Positions 1 through 14,560 of a DNA stretch of 64,000 nucleotides are shown here, one piece after another. A program made the position numbers and the translations under genes. Position 1 is the stretch's first letter; every line of letters starts with the position of its first letter. Below the pieces are notes generated by a model. That model was given only the letters and a program-made list of their open reading frames with translations, ran no database searches and was not told the origin of the DNA. Source of the DNA: Serinus canaria (taxonomy: Eukaryota; Chordata; Aves; Passeriformes; Fringillidae); the NCBI RefSeq assembly GCF_022539315.1, contig NC_066313.1, positions 66,777,934-66,841,933 on the forward strand, in the 5' to 3' direction.

Positions 1-628
1 GGATATTTTGCCAAATTGGACAGTACACTAATTGATTTTTACCAAATACTACTGTCTGACTGCTTTTATATTATTTATAGTTTCATTTTTTTCTGTGATG
101 ATGAACTACTGGATTTGGTTTTCACTCTCAAAACTAAGGGCTTCATTAATGTAGGCTGCAATTCTTTTCACATCTTAGAAACTAAGAAATTTGCTGTTAA
201 TTTCAATGGTTATTTTAATTAATCTTGAGTAGTACTTGGCAGGGTGAATTCTGAAAGGATTCTGAGTTGGTGGAGGGGATGGTAATGGCATTTTGGCAAA
301 TATTTTCTCCAAAACGGTGACTTTAAAGATATCTAGATGGCCAGGTAATCTTCATTTTATTACAAAACTGAAAAACTACGGTTGTCTACACCTCCCCCCT
401 TTTATTCTGCCATAAAAACTGTTTGGAATTTTTCAGCATTTCAGGAGTGTCACCTGAGTATCAGGACCTCTGACTAAGCTATAGTGACTAATGCCTTAAG
501 TGCTATTAAGAAAATCACCAGAAGAAAAATGGATTTCATGTAGCTGCAAGATAACCTTCAAAGATTTCGATTGTTTAGAATTAACAATGTGTGGATTTCT
601 TAAATAAGTGTTCTATCACCTTCTTTGT

Positions 629-690
629 TGGTTTTTTTTTTTTTTGGTTTTTTTGTTTTTTTGTTTTTTTGTTTTTTTGTTTTTTTTTTG
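629..690. repeat. T-rich low-complexity tract with T7G units
   Basis: A run of T broken at regular intervals by single or double G, forming several T7G units, followed by a GT-rich stretch to about 725. It is a degenerate poly-T/microsatellite. No transposon body is recognisable next to it. Confidence 0.8.
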
Positions 691-857
691 TAGTTGTCGT
701 TGTTTGGTTGTGGTTGTGGTTTTTGAAACTGGGTTGGCTTTTCAGAATGCAGTTTTGTGTCTACCAGCACTTTAGAATGCTAATAGGACAGAGAAGTTCC
801 CAGATGAACCTGATTTGCTAGACCTGTTCAGTCTGGCCTTTAATTGTTTGGGCTCTG

Positions 858-923
858 CTGAGTATGATATCCCTGTATCCCTGAGTAGGTATCCCTGTGT
901 ACTCATACTGAGTATGATATCCC
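858..923. repeat. 16-bp direct repeat, copies 50 bp apart
   Basis: The 16-mer CTGAGTATGATATCCC occurs at 858-873 and again at 908-923. The DNA between holds further partial copies of the TATCCCTG motif. This looks like a decayed short tandem duplication with no evident function. Confidence 0.75.
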
Positions 924-2061
924 AACTATTACACACTAGTCTGGTGGTTAAAACACTTAACCAGGTTATACAATAATTCTGCCCCTAAACTGCCCACCCA
1001 GGTGTGGAACAGCCAGGTTCTATGTGTACACCAGCCTGAGTCTCCCCCTGAGAAGATCCTCCCCTGGGTAGGTGTATATTCAGTGTGTGTGTTCACACCT
1101 TTCCTCCTGAAGTAGGTCCAAAGGGCACAATCAGGGCATGCATATCTATACATTCTTACCCTCAGACTGGGGAGGCTGTGGATTACTTGCTTTCTTTCTT
1201 CATGAAGAGCTTAAAACACCCAATTTTGTGGCTGATTGATCTGCTATATAAGCACTTAAAAGAAAACAATCAGATACAAAATTGCCTCTTGTTGCCCCTT
1301 TCCTACTGAGTGTCTTTGACATCAGAGAAATCAGCATGAAGTCTCTCATGAGTCCCTAAAGAAGCGCCTAATTATTTTTCTTTGCCCACTCTGCGTGCCA
1401 GAGCAGGACACCTTACCCAGCCTGCTGACACTCAAGCTCCTTTTTTTGGCAGACAGACTTTATCGACTGTCTGTCCTAGTGACACTGCAGATGATCAGTA
1501 GCATTTCTTTTGATGTTAGACTGAGTGCCAGAAACTGAAACAGAAACATAGAAACAGAAGTGGTATCTCTGGCACTTCAGAGTTCCTGAAGGATTTTTCT
1601 TCCATACAATTTTGTTGGCTGCACACATACAAGAGCAGGCTGACATTAATAAATTAATTTAGAGTGACTCCTCTGAAATGACCATCAGCTTGTCATGTGG
1701 TGGGGAGCAGGCTTTGCTTTGCAAGGTGAGAGACTTGTCTCTGATTCCTTTGTTAGAGGTGGGAGGTTTAGTGAAGAGGGATGGGGACAATAGTAAAACA
1801 GTTACAAGTGAAATTATTTTATGAGCTTCCCGATGTGTTCCAAGAATCTTCTGAATTTTAATTAGAATGTGAACTAGCAGCATCCCTGAGTACTTCCCAG
1901 TTCAAGGGCTAATTGGAACATGAATCATAGATGCCAGGGCAGGAGTGGAACACTGGCTAACATAGTGCTGGCTGTCCCCCCCAGGGTGAGCCACCTGCTC
2001 CAGCACTTCTGAGCCACACCAAGGAACCCACTTGCTTGCTGGCTTCTCATTTCTTCACTTC

Positions 2062-2081
2062 TTTTTTTTTTTTTTTTTTTT
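2062..2081. repeat. Poly-T homopolymer (20 T)
   Basis: An uninterrupted run of 20 T flanked by CT-rich sequence. No retroposon body is recognisable beside it. Confidence 0.85.
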
Positions 2082-5000
2082 CTTAATGTGACTAAATTTG
2101 GAATTATTTAAAATGTCTTTTATCCTTTTATTTTTCAGCAAGGCAGGTAGTGCGGAGAGCTGCTGGCATGTTGAAGCTGAAAAAGGCTATTAACAGCAGA
2201 CAAGCACAGAGCCTTTAGGGAGAATTTCCACATCTCTTGCCTCATCCTCTGCAAGTCTCATCCTTAATCTTTCCCTCTTTCAGTCTGAAGGAGCCCACAC
2301 TAGCTTATTGTAACCTAATAGTTTTCCTTTCTAGTCCCCTCTTTCTCCTTTGTGCTTTCAATAGATTCAAGCATCAAGGCCCAGATATTTCTTTCAGCTT
2401 GTTGAACTTTAGCGAATAAGAACAAAAATGAACAAAGCCAACAGTTTTTCATAAGTGATAGCCAACAGAAAACTTCCCCTGGCTGAAAAGTTCAAAGACT
2501 CTATTTTCAGAGGCAGAGGATCCTAGCTTTCCTATCATGCCTTTCTGGATAAATATTATGTTCTACTGGGACAGAAAGAAGTAGCTATGAATGAGTTTGC
2601 AGCTAAATTCTCCATTTAAGGATGATTTTGAAGATTATTCTGTGCAAGTGAGTCTGGAATGCCCATGGTTGGATAGAGGGATAAGAGTACAGGAAGGGAG
2701 TAAAACTAGCAGAAGTGAAAGAGGAAAAAGATCAAAGAAAAAAGGAAACAGTAAAAATTAATGATAGGCAGGAAACAGAGAGAGAGAGTGAGAGAAAGGA
2801 GAAAATACAAAATCTGAGAAAGAGTTATTTAAGGGCTGCTTTGATTTATCTTTATGCAAAAATCAATCTGGTCCCCTTTTTTTCTTGAGTCACTTCTTCC
2901 TACTTCTTTCTGAGGCAAGAAAAACCAGTTGTTTATCTTTCCAGGTGAAAATTTACCTCTGGTTCATAGGGTGACTTGGCAAAGATTTGTCTAGTTAGTT
3001 TTTTTCATTCTTTTTCAATGTGTTCTACAAGCAAGTCAATATTTATTTTTCTTTTCTTTCTCTCACTTCCTAATGCCAGAAGTTTTCAACATCCAATAGG
3101 TGTTTTCTTGGGCTGATATCTGTAATTCAGGACCTGAATTTGCAAGTTCATAGACATAACTTAATGCTCATTCACCCCATGCAGTATAACCCTAAAACTT
3201 CCTAGGTCATTTGTTGATAAATGAGAGCCACATCTCCATCAGGCATATTAGAAGTTAAAATTATTCACATCAATTTACATAACTTTATATTTGCCAGCAT
3301 AGAAACATGCATGTTAAAAGAAATCAAAGCAAGAAATCCATCATCTTTGTGCCAAGAATTAAATTATTGTGGAAACACGTGTTTAACAGGATATATACTC
3401 TCTTTCTTTTGAAATTGCGTGGGGGAAATGAGGCATGAAAGATATCTCAGCTGGTACAGGTCTGCCCCTTCTCAAGTCTGAGGCAAAAGCTACACTGACT
3501 TCAAGAGGAGTTATGAAAGTAATGCAAAGTGTCTTTGAGAATTTTACCTTAAAGGATAGATCTGGAAGGGATTTTAGTTAAATATCATAGCACCTACCCA
3601 ACAGATGAAATTTTGCAGCAAAATCTGTAGTCCTAAGTTAGATGTCTGTTTCTTTACAGATTGTACTAAAAACATGGAATCCACAAAGACATACTAGTCA
3701 AGGAAGCACTTCAGGAAATGTCAATATTAAACACATGCCTTAAACCTTCTCCCTGTGCTCCAACTTACTTTTGAATTAGAGGAGATGCTGCCTTCCACTT
3801 GGAATTCCATGTTTCTAAAGCCCTGAATTACAGCATTTACTCCCTGAGGAAAGGGTGTTCTGTTCCTCTTCTAGCTTTTGGATAATAAAAGGGCCTAAAA
3901 AATGCACACTTAGTTTTCTTTGCCACATGGAACCACAACCTCCCACCTCCTAGAGAAGGGCTTGTTCTCCCCAGCCACAGCTTTCCTGGATAATTAAGTA
4001 ATCACTGGAATAGACAGAAAGTATGAAGTACTTGATAGTCAACCCCCCCTCCTCACGAGAAAAAAGAAGCTGGGTTCCAGTTCGTGAACCAGTGTATGTA
4101 TTTAATACTAAGTAATCATTACAGCAGTGACTGGAATCCAGATCTCCCTTTTTCCCAGGTGACTGCCTTAAGTACCAGACTCTTTCTGTCTTCTGAGAAG
4201 CTTGTTCTTTCACTAGCTTAATGAATATTTAATCACTCTCTCTGAAGTGGAACATCACATCTTGCAAGGAGAGGCTGTGAGCAGCCAACCCCAGAAAATC
4301 TACTAGCCTGATGCTTAGAACATTTGGGTGAGAGATGCGGTTTCAAATTCCTAACAAAACAGAATGAATCAGAATTTTCTACCTTTAAATGAAAACAAGT
4401 TCACACTAAACTTAAAGCATACACTCTGTTCTACTTTTATGCAACAAATTCTGAATGGATTGGCATCCCCCATTCATTTATAGAGCCACAGAACTTGGCA
4501 AGGTTCGGGAGTTAAAACTATTCTTACAGCGTTACATATCAAATAAATGTGTTGGATAAAGGAACAAAATCCAAAGATTGTATAGGCATGTGTTACCTAT
4601 CTGGAGGATCAGGATTTAGGCAGTTAGCAGGTTGTCCAGAAGCAGGTTTTTGTCTCTAGGATAATTTCAATAATGAAGTGCTGGCTGCTTGAGCACAGTC
4701 TCAAAGAGTTATATCATCTCCTAATTCCCTTTTAGGAGGTAGTAAAATTAAGAACATTGATTAGACAGTCACAGACTGCCTAAATTGGGTTCTTAGGCTT
4801 CCTAATTGGTTGGTGGAGTGAACTAGGAATCAAAGAGCAGTCCAGAGAGTTTGCTTACCAGAAGCAGTCTCACGGAAAGATAGCAGCTATGAAAAGTCAG
4901 CCACGGATTTTGGCTATAGCATTGCCTCCCTCTGAAGATTGTACACTGATGTTCAGAGATTCCTCCTGTTGCCTATACAAAGGCATTTGGAGTCATAAAT

Positions 5001-8000
5001 GTGTGCAGGGTAGACCTCCAGCTGCCCTTTAGCTGACACCCCAGGTCTACTTAGTTCTTGTGTTATGTCCACCAGCTCTGCAGACAGATAAACCTGGGAT
5101 GTTTGAAATAGCACTAGGGCCTTATTCATGGACAGTTGAATTCCGCCTTGAGTCATCTCAAGCTGAAACAAGTCCTGAACCTGATTCTTAAACAAGTATC
5201 CTAATGATAAGACTTTCTTAGAGAAAACAGGATCAGTTCCAGTTGTGTTTTAACAGACATACTTACCAGCTGTAAGGCATTAAGGCTCCTTGAGTCCACA
5301 GTATGATATCAATACACATTGGAGATGGGGATCTAACAATGTATGGTCCTAAATGCTAACTTTGTTACTCAGCTTTTCTGTGAAATTCAGGGGAAGAATA
5401 GAAATTAGAAATTTAAATATTTTATGGGCTTCCTAGGATGAACTGGCAGCTGAACAGAAGATTAGAGTAGTAGGTTTTGGACTTGGGTCTCAAAAATAAA
5501 ATTCAGCTCACCTAACTTTACTTTTACAGCCTAAATGCCCATGACTGGACAAGTCAGTCTAGAGTCCCTTTATCATTGACAAAGGCAACTTCAAGGGTGC
5601 AAGTCATGTCTCCACAAAATCAATGTCTCCTTGGGTCAGTGAGGGACTCCTTTTCCTAAATATAGCATCTAATGCCATTCCAGACAGCATAAGATATCAC
5701 TCCTGGCCTATCTATAGGTCAAGTATATAGGTCTGCTTTGTACCTGTAAGTCCAAAACACAATATAGGTATCCTGGTTACCCTACCACCTCTCCAGTGGC
5801 CCTTGGCACCTCAGCAAGAAACAGAACCAAGATCTTTGAGTCTCCTGATCCAATGAACAGAATCACATCTCACTTGTCTGTCTGAAACGTCCATATCATC
5901 CCTTATGAAAGGCATTTGAAGGTCTGGAATAGAAAAAAATTTAGTAGTTCCACTCAATGTGACTAAGGACAGTTCTTATAAAAAAATTAAGCCATCTATA
6001 CTTCATCACAAACCATTTTACAGTCAAACACCTAAAAACTAAATTACTAGAAACTCTTCAGTAATTTTGCAATGCAGCTTTCCTGGAAAGCTCCTTTAAA
6101 GGGGCAAAAAAATCATCTGCATACACAATTAATACTGAAATGTAAACCATAAAAACACATAGTTTTGTCTTAAGCCAACAGCGTTGGCCTTTTTCCATCT
6201 TTGTGTTAAATATACAACATTAGTACGGATAAACAACTACTATAAATATTATATCACAAACCAATTATAAAAAAAAATCTTTTTAGATGCATTATTTGTA
6301 CACGCCTTTAAAAACAGGCAGAAATAAAAATTTATTTTATACATTAAAGTTATATATAAAGGAACCTCAGGAATAACTAGCTCAAAATTAAGGCTTAAAT
6401 GCTGTATCTTTCTTGTTTAATATGAATGTCCATTGTACAGGGAAGGCAAAATGAAAGATACTCCTTATAGCCCTTTTCCTTGTTTTTATGAGCATGGTCT
6501 TTATGTCTTTATGATGGGTAGAAACATGCTTTTAAACTTTAACTTCTTTTTAAAGTGTTTATTTTTGAAGATATTTTCATTGCTTTCATTGTTTAAACTC
6601 TTTCTATCTGTGCATACTAAATATTTTTTACAAACAGTGTGGTTCAACCAATAGTCATTATTACTCCTGTTTGCAAGAGCAGTCTGTCAGGGGTTAATGA
6701 AGGCTTATCTATAACTACTGCCTCCTTCAATCTGTCTGTTTCTCAAAAGTCTGGAAATGTAGTCTTCCCAGCTTCCAGTAGCATTAATAAACTGGAAATC
6801 TCCCACAGAAGAAGCAGGCTTTGTCTTTAAACTTTCTTCACTGGAACTGTTTCACAGTGTTGCGTCCCCAAATGAATGAAGACCCTGCAGTACTCGTGGC
6901 TCCTGGAGCCACATGAATGCACACGTATGTACATTGGTGTGTGCATACAACACGCCTGTGTTGTACTGTGTGCTCCTCCTGCCGGCCTTTTTTATGGTCA
7001 GATGACCATTGAAATCACATAAATATTTTACAGGAGGAAAAGGATTGATTCTCCCTAGCTGTAACCCTTTAAAAATGAAGAGAAATAGGTACCTCCAAGG
7101 AGTGATTCATCTATCCTGCATGAGATACTTGTTCAGGGGTAGACTGAATTCCCATGAGGTGTTATACCTTTACATTGACTCCAAAGAGACCTTAAACAAA
7201 CAGTTCAGATTCAATGCCTATTTTTTGAACATCTAAAGCCAGCTGAAAGGAATCTCACACTAATTAATTTTTCTGTCCCAAAGGAAGAAAACAGTATTAC
7301 TGTATCTACACAAAAGGAATTGATGGTATCCATGTAGCTAACATGGTATAACAGAAGATTAATATTGCTCTTACACCCACTCTCTACTGTCGCTTCCTTG
7401 CCCCCTCTTTGTAGGAGCTGCTTATCACAGCTAACTATCTCAGCTACTTTTCCTTTCCTGTCTGTACCTTTGCCAGATAATCACCTCAGACTCTCAGGCC
7501 AACAGTGCAGCACCATCCTCACCAGGACCTGTGCCCTCACGCTGGCAGCACATGCACTGCATTGCACTCAGCTACTGATCTTACCTAGGCCTTCTGCTGG
7601 GTTTGTGCAGCCCCAGGTCAAGCTCAGGGATGAGAAAGGGGAGAGGAGAAAAAGGCAGACTGTATTTAAAATATCTGAGATGCCATGAGGGATGCCCACT
7701 GCATTAATTTTTAAGAGTAGAAGCAAGTAACAGAAATTAAAGACCAGCTCAATATACAGTCATACAAAATGCATTTTGCTATTGACCCTGGGAGTAGAGG
7801 ACACTTCCTCCTCTCATATTCCTCTCCTCTCCTCCATCCCACTTAAGGCAAAGACACCGAGTTGGATCTTTGAGAAGGTGAGGGAAGTTTCTAGCCCAGC
7901 CAACCAATCTGCTGTTGCTCCTTCCACATGAATGACTTTGGAGTCATTCTCATGTTCACACATCTGCAGCCAAAACAAAATCCTGAATGAACAGACTCCC

Positions 8001-10348
8001 TATTTTCCCACACTCTTTTTCAGACCCACCTGAAATTCATGCAGACCTAGGCCACAAAGACTGAGGTGAGGAGCTACAGCTCTCCGAGGCTGGTTAATTA
8101 GCTGAGGCTTTACGTCTGTGCCAGTGTCATGAAAAGGATGGGAACCTCCAGAGAGCTATGTTGTCCTGGTGAAATAAATCTCCATCCAGAAATGCCAAAC
8201 CCTCCATTCATGAACAACAGCAGAAACCTAACTGTTAACTTAGACTCGGCAATTTGTCTCTTTTATGGTTAAAAGTAGGTGAGATGAGTGCACAGCTCAT
8301 TGACCATTCTCTTGGGTCACAGGGTTCACTCTGTGATGACTGATAAATACAGAGATGCCACCCAGCATGGCAGATGTGAGTATGAAATCAGCTAACACAT
8401 GAATTTCATCAGATTCACTTTCAGACCATTAATTACAGCAGGTACCTTGGTACTGGTGGTAAGCACATTTGTTCTGAGAGTAAGGAACACCTACTAAGCC
8501 ATACACGAAGCACAGTGACCAGTAGTGCCAAACCTAAGGGGCACACCACAGAATAAAGAAGAGAGGGAAAAGCTATGGACAAAATGATGTATGGGGAGAT
8601 AGAAAATACAGTGTTTCTGGTATGAAGAAGAGAGGGGTGGGATAGGAAAAATGAGCACAAGTAAATGGAGTATGCTATGCAGAAAGACAGGGCTGGGTGA
8701 AGAGACTGAAGGCCAGATGGGGAGAGGGAGCATTATCCTTATATCATATCTCAGCAGTTAAAAAGAAATCTTTTCCTTGGGATCAGTGGGCATTCCACGT
8801 CCATGTACACCTTTTTAAATGAATATGGAAGAAAACTACTGCTTGGTGGTTGTGATGAAAATTGCCCATTAGAGACTGCATGCAGATCATCAAGCTAATT
8901 CCACTTCAGATTATGGAATGAGCTAAAATTGACATCCTCAAGGTGAAAAGATTGCTTCTATCCACTATACTAGAGAAGTTTGGGTTTTTTTATATATATT
9001 AAGCAACTGTGAAAGGAAAGATTGGGCAACAACTAGAAGTGCACTGTAAATATCAAGGTTACCAAAAGTCACTGAGCAACCTTTCCAATAATCTGAAGTG
9101 GTGATAGGAAGAGTAACACAGTGAATTTGTATTGATGCAGAAATCATTAACCCTACACCCTGGCTTGGAGTTGCATTAAAGAAGCAGCTGACTGTATTTT
9201 CATGCTCATTGCTTCTACCAAAACTGTTTAGCAGGTCAGCAAGTTTATTGTTTTTGAGTATATATGTGCATGTGTGTGTCCACCTATGTGTCTGTGAACG
9301 TATGTTGGGAAACATATAATACCCTGAGCTCCATATGTTACAAAGCAGTGTGCATATATTATTCAAATGTTTTAATCATGTGCTCTTAAAGACCACTTAA
9401 GGTGACTCAATTATGTGAACCCAGATTCTGCCAATTTAGCAGCTGTTAAGGAATATTACTTTGGGCAGTCCTATTGAAATATGTAAGATTCTTAGGAAAT
9501 TAGTTAGTCATGCAGAATCTAACCCAAACTGCTATTTCCAGAGATCCTTGTAAACAACCATTTGTGTTCTCAGTCTTATGCAGTCTGTAGTCACTCCTGT
9601 ATGCTAAGGATTGTCCTATCCTTTACAGATGAGCCCTTGTAAAGCTAGAGATCATTGGGATGCCTCAGTCCCTTATCCACATAAATCAGCTACCACTCAC
9701 ATTATTTTTCAGTGTCAATGATTTGAAACCCTGGAGTGGGCAGGTAATTTTAACTGGAAAACTAAGAAAGGCTATTTAATAGTAAAATAAGTAGTCAGGA
9801 AGTAAGTAACAGTGAATCATTAAGACGGTTAAGAAAAAAATAAACAGAAAAAAGTAACTGAAAAAGCAAGGATAAAATTAAACAGTAATGATGATTTATA
9901 GTAAGATACTCTGAGACATGACAGAAGTCTCAGTACACCAAAAGGAAAATCTTGTTTGCTCAAATTATTTGTTTCTTCTGTCTAATGAATGTAATTCTAA
10001 TATACAAGTGATAACACTGGCATTTCTTTGAAATGTTGATTCAGTTTAATTATGAAAATCACCAAGGTATTTTCTGGCTGCTGCATCACTCCCTGCACTA
10101 AGATTAATCACATCAACATCATTCATTTAATCTTCAAAGAGTAAGCAGTTGTCCACAAAAGCCTTCAAATAGCTTCATTAGTGCAATTTTTCAGACTCTA
10201 ACACTTATCTGGCAGCATATGATTGAGAGTAAGGAAGGTCATTATATTCATCTGTTTCCTAATCCAGTTTATTTTTTAATGTTTCTACTTTTTTTTTCTT
10301 TTCGTGGATAACTTTAAGCTCCACTTTCTTGTCCTTTATTATGGACAA

Positions 10349-10382
10349 CCAAACCATGTGCAGTTCCAAACCATGTGCAGTT
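10349..10382. repeat. Perfect two-copy tandem repeat, 17-bp unit
   Basis: The unit CCAAACCATGTGCAGTT is present at 10349-10365 and immediately again at 10366-10382 with no mismatch. Perfect identity suggests a recent duplication, probably replication slippage. Confidence 0.9.
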
Positions 10383-13300
10383 TAAATACAGATAAAATTG
10401 TTAGTGATTATCATGATTTACTCAGTTTGCAGCAGATTAATTTGAGCCAGAATGTACTCCTCTCCCAAGCCCAGCACTGATTTAACATACAGATTGTTTT
10501 TGTCACTAATCACAAAAAAACCCTTAAAATATGTTTACTTAAAACATGCAAACAAGGTTTAAAAGGTGAGACACACAGTAATGTGCCTAATGTTTTCAGT
10601 GCCAGACTGAGACTTATTAACAATGTTTTAGAGAATAAAAATAAGTCCAACCTCTCCCTATTATTAATATTTAATTGCATGCTAAGAGCCTCATCCTCTT
10701 CAGTCTCCCATGGATGCTAAAAAGACCTTCCTTTACTTCATATTACTTAGAAACTTCTGAGGCACAACCCTGGGTATTTTCAAAATATCGTGGTGTCCAA
10801 TTAGCTGATACTGTGATACAATCTTTGAACCATTTTTTTTTTTTAAATATAGCATTGCAACTCAACATACTAACACCAAGTGTGACAGCTCACTATCACA
10901 ATCACAATGACAGCCTGGTCAGACACAATTCTCTTACCTGCATTGCACTAAAACAGCAACTGATTAAAATGTACTTAGTTCTATTGTTGAAAACTAAGGC
11001 CTCCAGGTTTAGTTTTGAAGCTTTAAAAAACAAATACTTTATTTAAGTTTCTGCTAACATATTTGCCTGCAGCTGTCAGTGAATTTTGCAAAAAAAACCA
11101 TCAATCAGAAAAGGGGAAGCCTTGAAATGCCTGGCAGCAAACATATTTTTTAAAAATATAGACTATTTAAATACCTATAAACTATAAAAATAGCTATTAA
11201 AATGAATATAAATTATCCTTTTATTTAATTTTAGATTACAAAAAAATCAATTTTGCCTTTAAGAAAAAAAAAATTGAGCAAAAATTTACAAAAATTTATC
11301 TTAGAGCTCTGGTGAATTGCCACCATTGCAAATATGTCAATCATCCAGAAAGTCTCCAAAATCATGCAAACACATTTGAACCACTAAGATGATGGAACCA
11401 CTAAGGTATTTGTTTTATTAACAACTGGATTTAGTCTAGAGAGAGAAGCACAGGATAGTTCTGTAGCTACAAAGCAATAAATTTGTTTCAGTTGCCACTA
11501 TATCTCACAGAAATATTTTCATTCCTTTCCCTGGCATGCAAACAGCACTCATGTCCCCTCTTTGGTTTGCAGTGCTGTCTAAAATCAATTGCTATATGAA
11601 AAAAACAGCATAAGCACAGACTCCACATAGTTCTCAACCTAGCCACTCAAAAACATAGAGGTGAAGCTTTTCTAACCAAGGGTCCCCTGAAAAAGCAAAG
11701 ATTTTCTTTATGCTTCTACTTAGAAAAAAATAAGTGGAAAATTAATATTCTCAGAAGCAGATGTATAAGCTGATACCTCACTTGCACCCTTTGGTAGACA
11801 AGTTTGATGCAGAAAGGAAAAACATAGGCTGGTGCAATGTTTATTCAAGGCAGAGAAGATTAAGGCATATCTCAACATGAGTTTACATACAAGCTTCAGT
11901 CCTTGGGCTATTTATGAAATCCAGACTATTTCTCTCCTTGTGAGCTCTTTGGCTGAAGACTCATGCTTAGGGACTCCTCACTCCATGACAGATTAAGTCA
12001 TGGAAATAATTTTGTTTAGAGCAGGGGTCAGGATGCAAGAAAGTCACAACAGCTGGAACAGCTACTGTAGCTGAAGGGATACAGAAGCCCCAATAATGGG
12101 CCTCCACTGGTATTTATCAAGCTTTTTTCATCTGGATATTTCAAGCCATGTTGATATCCCACTCTTCATTTGAGGTGTTAGATGCCATATATATTTATTT
12201 TTACTTCCATATATAAGAGCTTTCCTTTCAAGAACCAAGGGCCTCTGCAAAGGATTTGTTGGTGTTGTTAAGAAAAACAGCAAGTTTGAGATTGGAGAAT
12301 GGTGCTTTTTAAAACCTTTCCATAAATTGCTCTCAGATCTTGTCCCTGGATCTTGGCAGTATGAGGCCACATCATTTCAAACTGTGAACAGAGGGAATGA
12401 CCAGATTCATCCTGCAATTTCTCCCATTTCACTGAAATGCTTAGAAATTCTTATGCAAAGTAAGCTTATTTCTGCCTCTAGCTTTCCTCTGCAGGACATG
12501 GTGGAGTGGGGGGACAGCTATTCTGCCATGCACTTTTAGACAGGAATCTTTGTGGAAAAGAACAGCTGTATATCCTTGGAATCCTTCCATCCACAGAGTT
12601 GTCTGCAGTCATAGTTCAGTACTAAAATCAGAATGTTCCTAATAAGTTAGCTTTAAAGGGCTATACTCCTTGGGTGACATTTAAGCTCTCTTTTTCACTT
12701 CTTCTTTTTATTCAGATACTTAATTCAATGTTATCCTCAGGAATCCCAAAGCTTCTAGGTCTCAATCAGGACTTAAAAGAAGGAAAATTCTTCAAACAGG
12801 TCTTGCTGTGACAAATGTGAGTATTATGAGCTACTGTTCTTTACTGTTCTCCTCAAATCTCAGTTTCCCTAATTACACATTACTTCTCTGAAAACTATGA
12901 ATTATATAATGAGTCTAACCAAGACATATGCTGCATGTACTGCTCCAGTTATCAAGCAAAGATAAGAAAATAAAGCTAATCACAGGGAAAGCATTTTCAA
13001 TTAGTCTGCCTCACTGTGTCCATGTACAAGGCATTAATTTACATTGGTTGCTTTTCATTTTAGCAATAAATGAACTTCATTGTTAATGTAGGAGCAGATC
13101 CCTGAGTAAGTGACAATATCCAGGACAAATCATCAATTAAGGATGTATTTATATAAAAAATAAAAGCAAAATAACCTGTAACCCCTCAAGACAACCAAGA
13201 ATACAAATTTATTTAGTTCATCCTCTAAAAGAGAATTCACCTCTCCAACTGTCATGATCTGTCTTTTTTTTTTTTTATTAACAATACACGAGTTTTCAAT

Positions 13301-13649
13301 CAAAATTGGTACCAAGTGAAAAACCTTCTTCATAGAGCATGAAGAAGTAGAGATTCACCTTTCTGACAACCTTCTTTCCTGTCTTCTATATATCCTCATA
13401 AAATATTTACTCTGCTTCTGAATGACCACTCTGATTATCCTTAGACTCCTTTTCAGATTCCCTGATGATGTCATGGAAATGTTAAACCCATTATGCTAAG
13501 CTAGGACCTCCATCTACTGTGACCTCTTGGCACTAGCTTCTGAGGACAGCATGACACTTTTACATAAAAGTTAGTCTTCCTTTGGGTCATCAGTAGGTAG
13601 ACCCCTAATACTATCAGCACTTCAATCAACACCAGGAAAATTTAACCAA

Positions 13650-13985
13650 GGCCATGTAAAAAGTCCAAACCCATTCTGTGATTACAATAAAGTGATTAAA
13701 ATGTCTATTAAAAGGTACAATTATTTTCCATTGGAAAACAAGCATTCATATTATTTCATGGGTCCACCCCACAGGTAATACATGGCATTCCTTTTCATTA
13801 AGCTATTAGGGAAGTGATTAGTGACTAGCACCCTGCTCTAATTATCTTTAATGTAGTGTTTCAAATTGATCATGCATAATGCAATTAGAAATCATAATTA
13901 AATTAATTTATATTGATTTAAGCCTTTATAAGTTGTTAATAACCGTGGCCCATTACATTAATTCCTACAAGCCAACATTAATATT
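13650..13985. promoter_or_regulatory. Candidate conserved non-coding element, homeodomain/POU-site cluster
   Basis: An AT-rich, non-repetitive block directly beside a CpG-rich island. It carries an octamer-like ATGCATAAT at 13872-13880 and CATAATTA at 13893-13900 running into AATTAATTTA, plus several other TAAT cores. CATAATTA resembles the class IV POU consensus (GCATAATTAAT). Dense unrelated homeodomain cores in unique sequence are typical of developmental enhancers near POU4F1. The enhancer role is inferred; no alignment was available. Confidence 0.35.
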
Positions 13986-13989
13986 TCCA

Positions 13990-14560
13990 ATATGCTGGAA
14001 TATTTCCCTTTTCCCCCCTTCCTTTCACCGGCCACTCCTGCAGGAGCTCGCAGGCGGTGACGGTCGGGGGATGCTCCCGGGCCAGTGCCCCCGCGGCCGG
14101 CGGCTCCAGCCTGGCCCTCAGCGCGAGTGGGCGCTGGGGAACGAATCGATCGCTGGCTCTAATGCCGGAATAATGACCGCTGCCCGGGCTGACAGCCGCC
14201 CCTTCGATTTCCATGGAGACGGAGAGACCCCGACAGCCGCCCAAGGGGAAAACTCGAGGGGTGGGAGCCAGAAAAGCGAGTTGGTGGGGGGTGCTTGCTG
14301 AAGGAGACAAGCCGGCCCCACCCCTCCCCCAAAAGGGCTTACCCCGGAGCTCCGCGCTGCCCGGGAGGGAAGGCTCGCACTGCCCCGGGTACGGGGGGCA
14401 GCGTGCGGCGGGCCCGGCTGGAGCTGCGGGCAGCGCCGGGGGCTCCCGGGACATGTGGCCGTGGCTGCAGCCGGCCCCCCGCCCGGCGGAAGGCTCCCAA
14501 ACCTCTCCTCTCCGAACACTGATTTTGTACCGACCGCCCCATCCTTCCGTTCTCATCTCA
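13990..14560. promoter_or_regulatory. CpG-rich island without an identified gene
   Basis: GC content jumps sharply at about 14000 from the AT-rich flank, CpG dinucleotides are frequent, and composition falls back to AT-rich after about 14600. Long frames on both strands (up to 212 codons) are what GC-rich DNA gives by chance and match no protein I know. The island could be the promoter of a non-coding transcript or a Polycomb-type island of the POU4F1 regulatory domain. Boundaries were judged by eye. Confidence 0.45.

Larger units (their letters stand above)
1..13650. other. AT-rich intergenic DNA, no gene seen
   Basis: No open reading frame here resembles a known protein or carries convincing splice signals; the longest frames (about 107-140 codons) have random composition. 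Stretches such as 5940-6440 and 11040-11310 are very AT-rich. I see simple repeats (listed separately) but no clear transposon. This is distal 3' flank of POU4F1. In mammals the corresponding side of POU4F1 is a long gene-poor interval, so the emptiness is expected. Short conserved enhancers could be present but cannot be told from neutral DNA without alignment. Confidence 0.6.

Noticed and set aside
4080..4210. Possible ancient tRNA-derived SINE (phrase like CAGGTGACTGCCTTAA after a CCAGATCTCCC)
   Set aside because: It resembles the tail of old MIR/AmnSINE-type repeats, but the match is short and I could not confirm A and B boxes or boundaries by eye.
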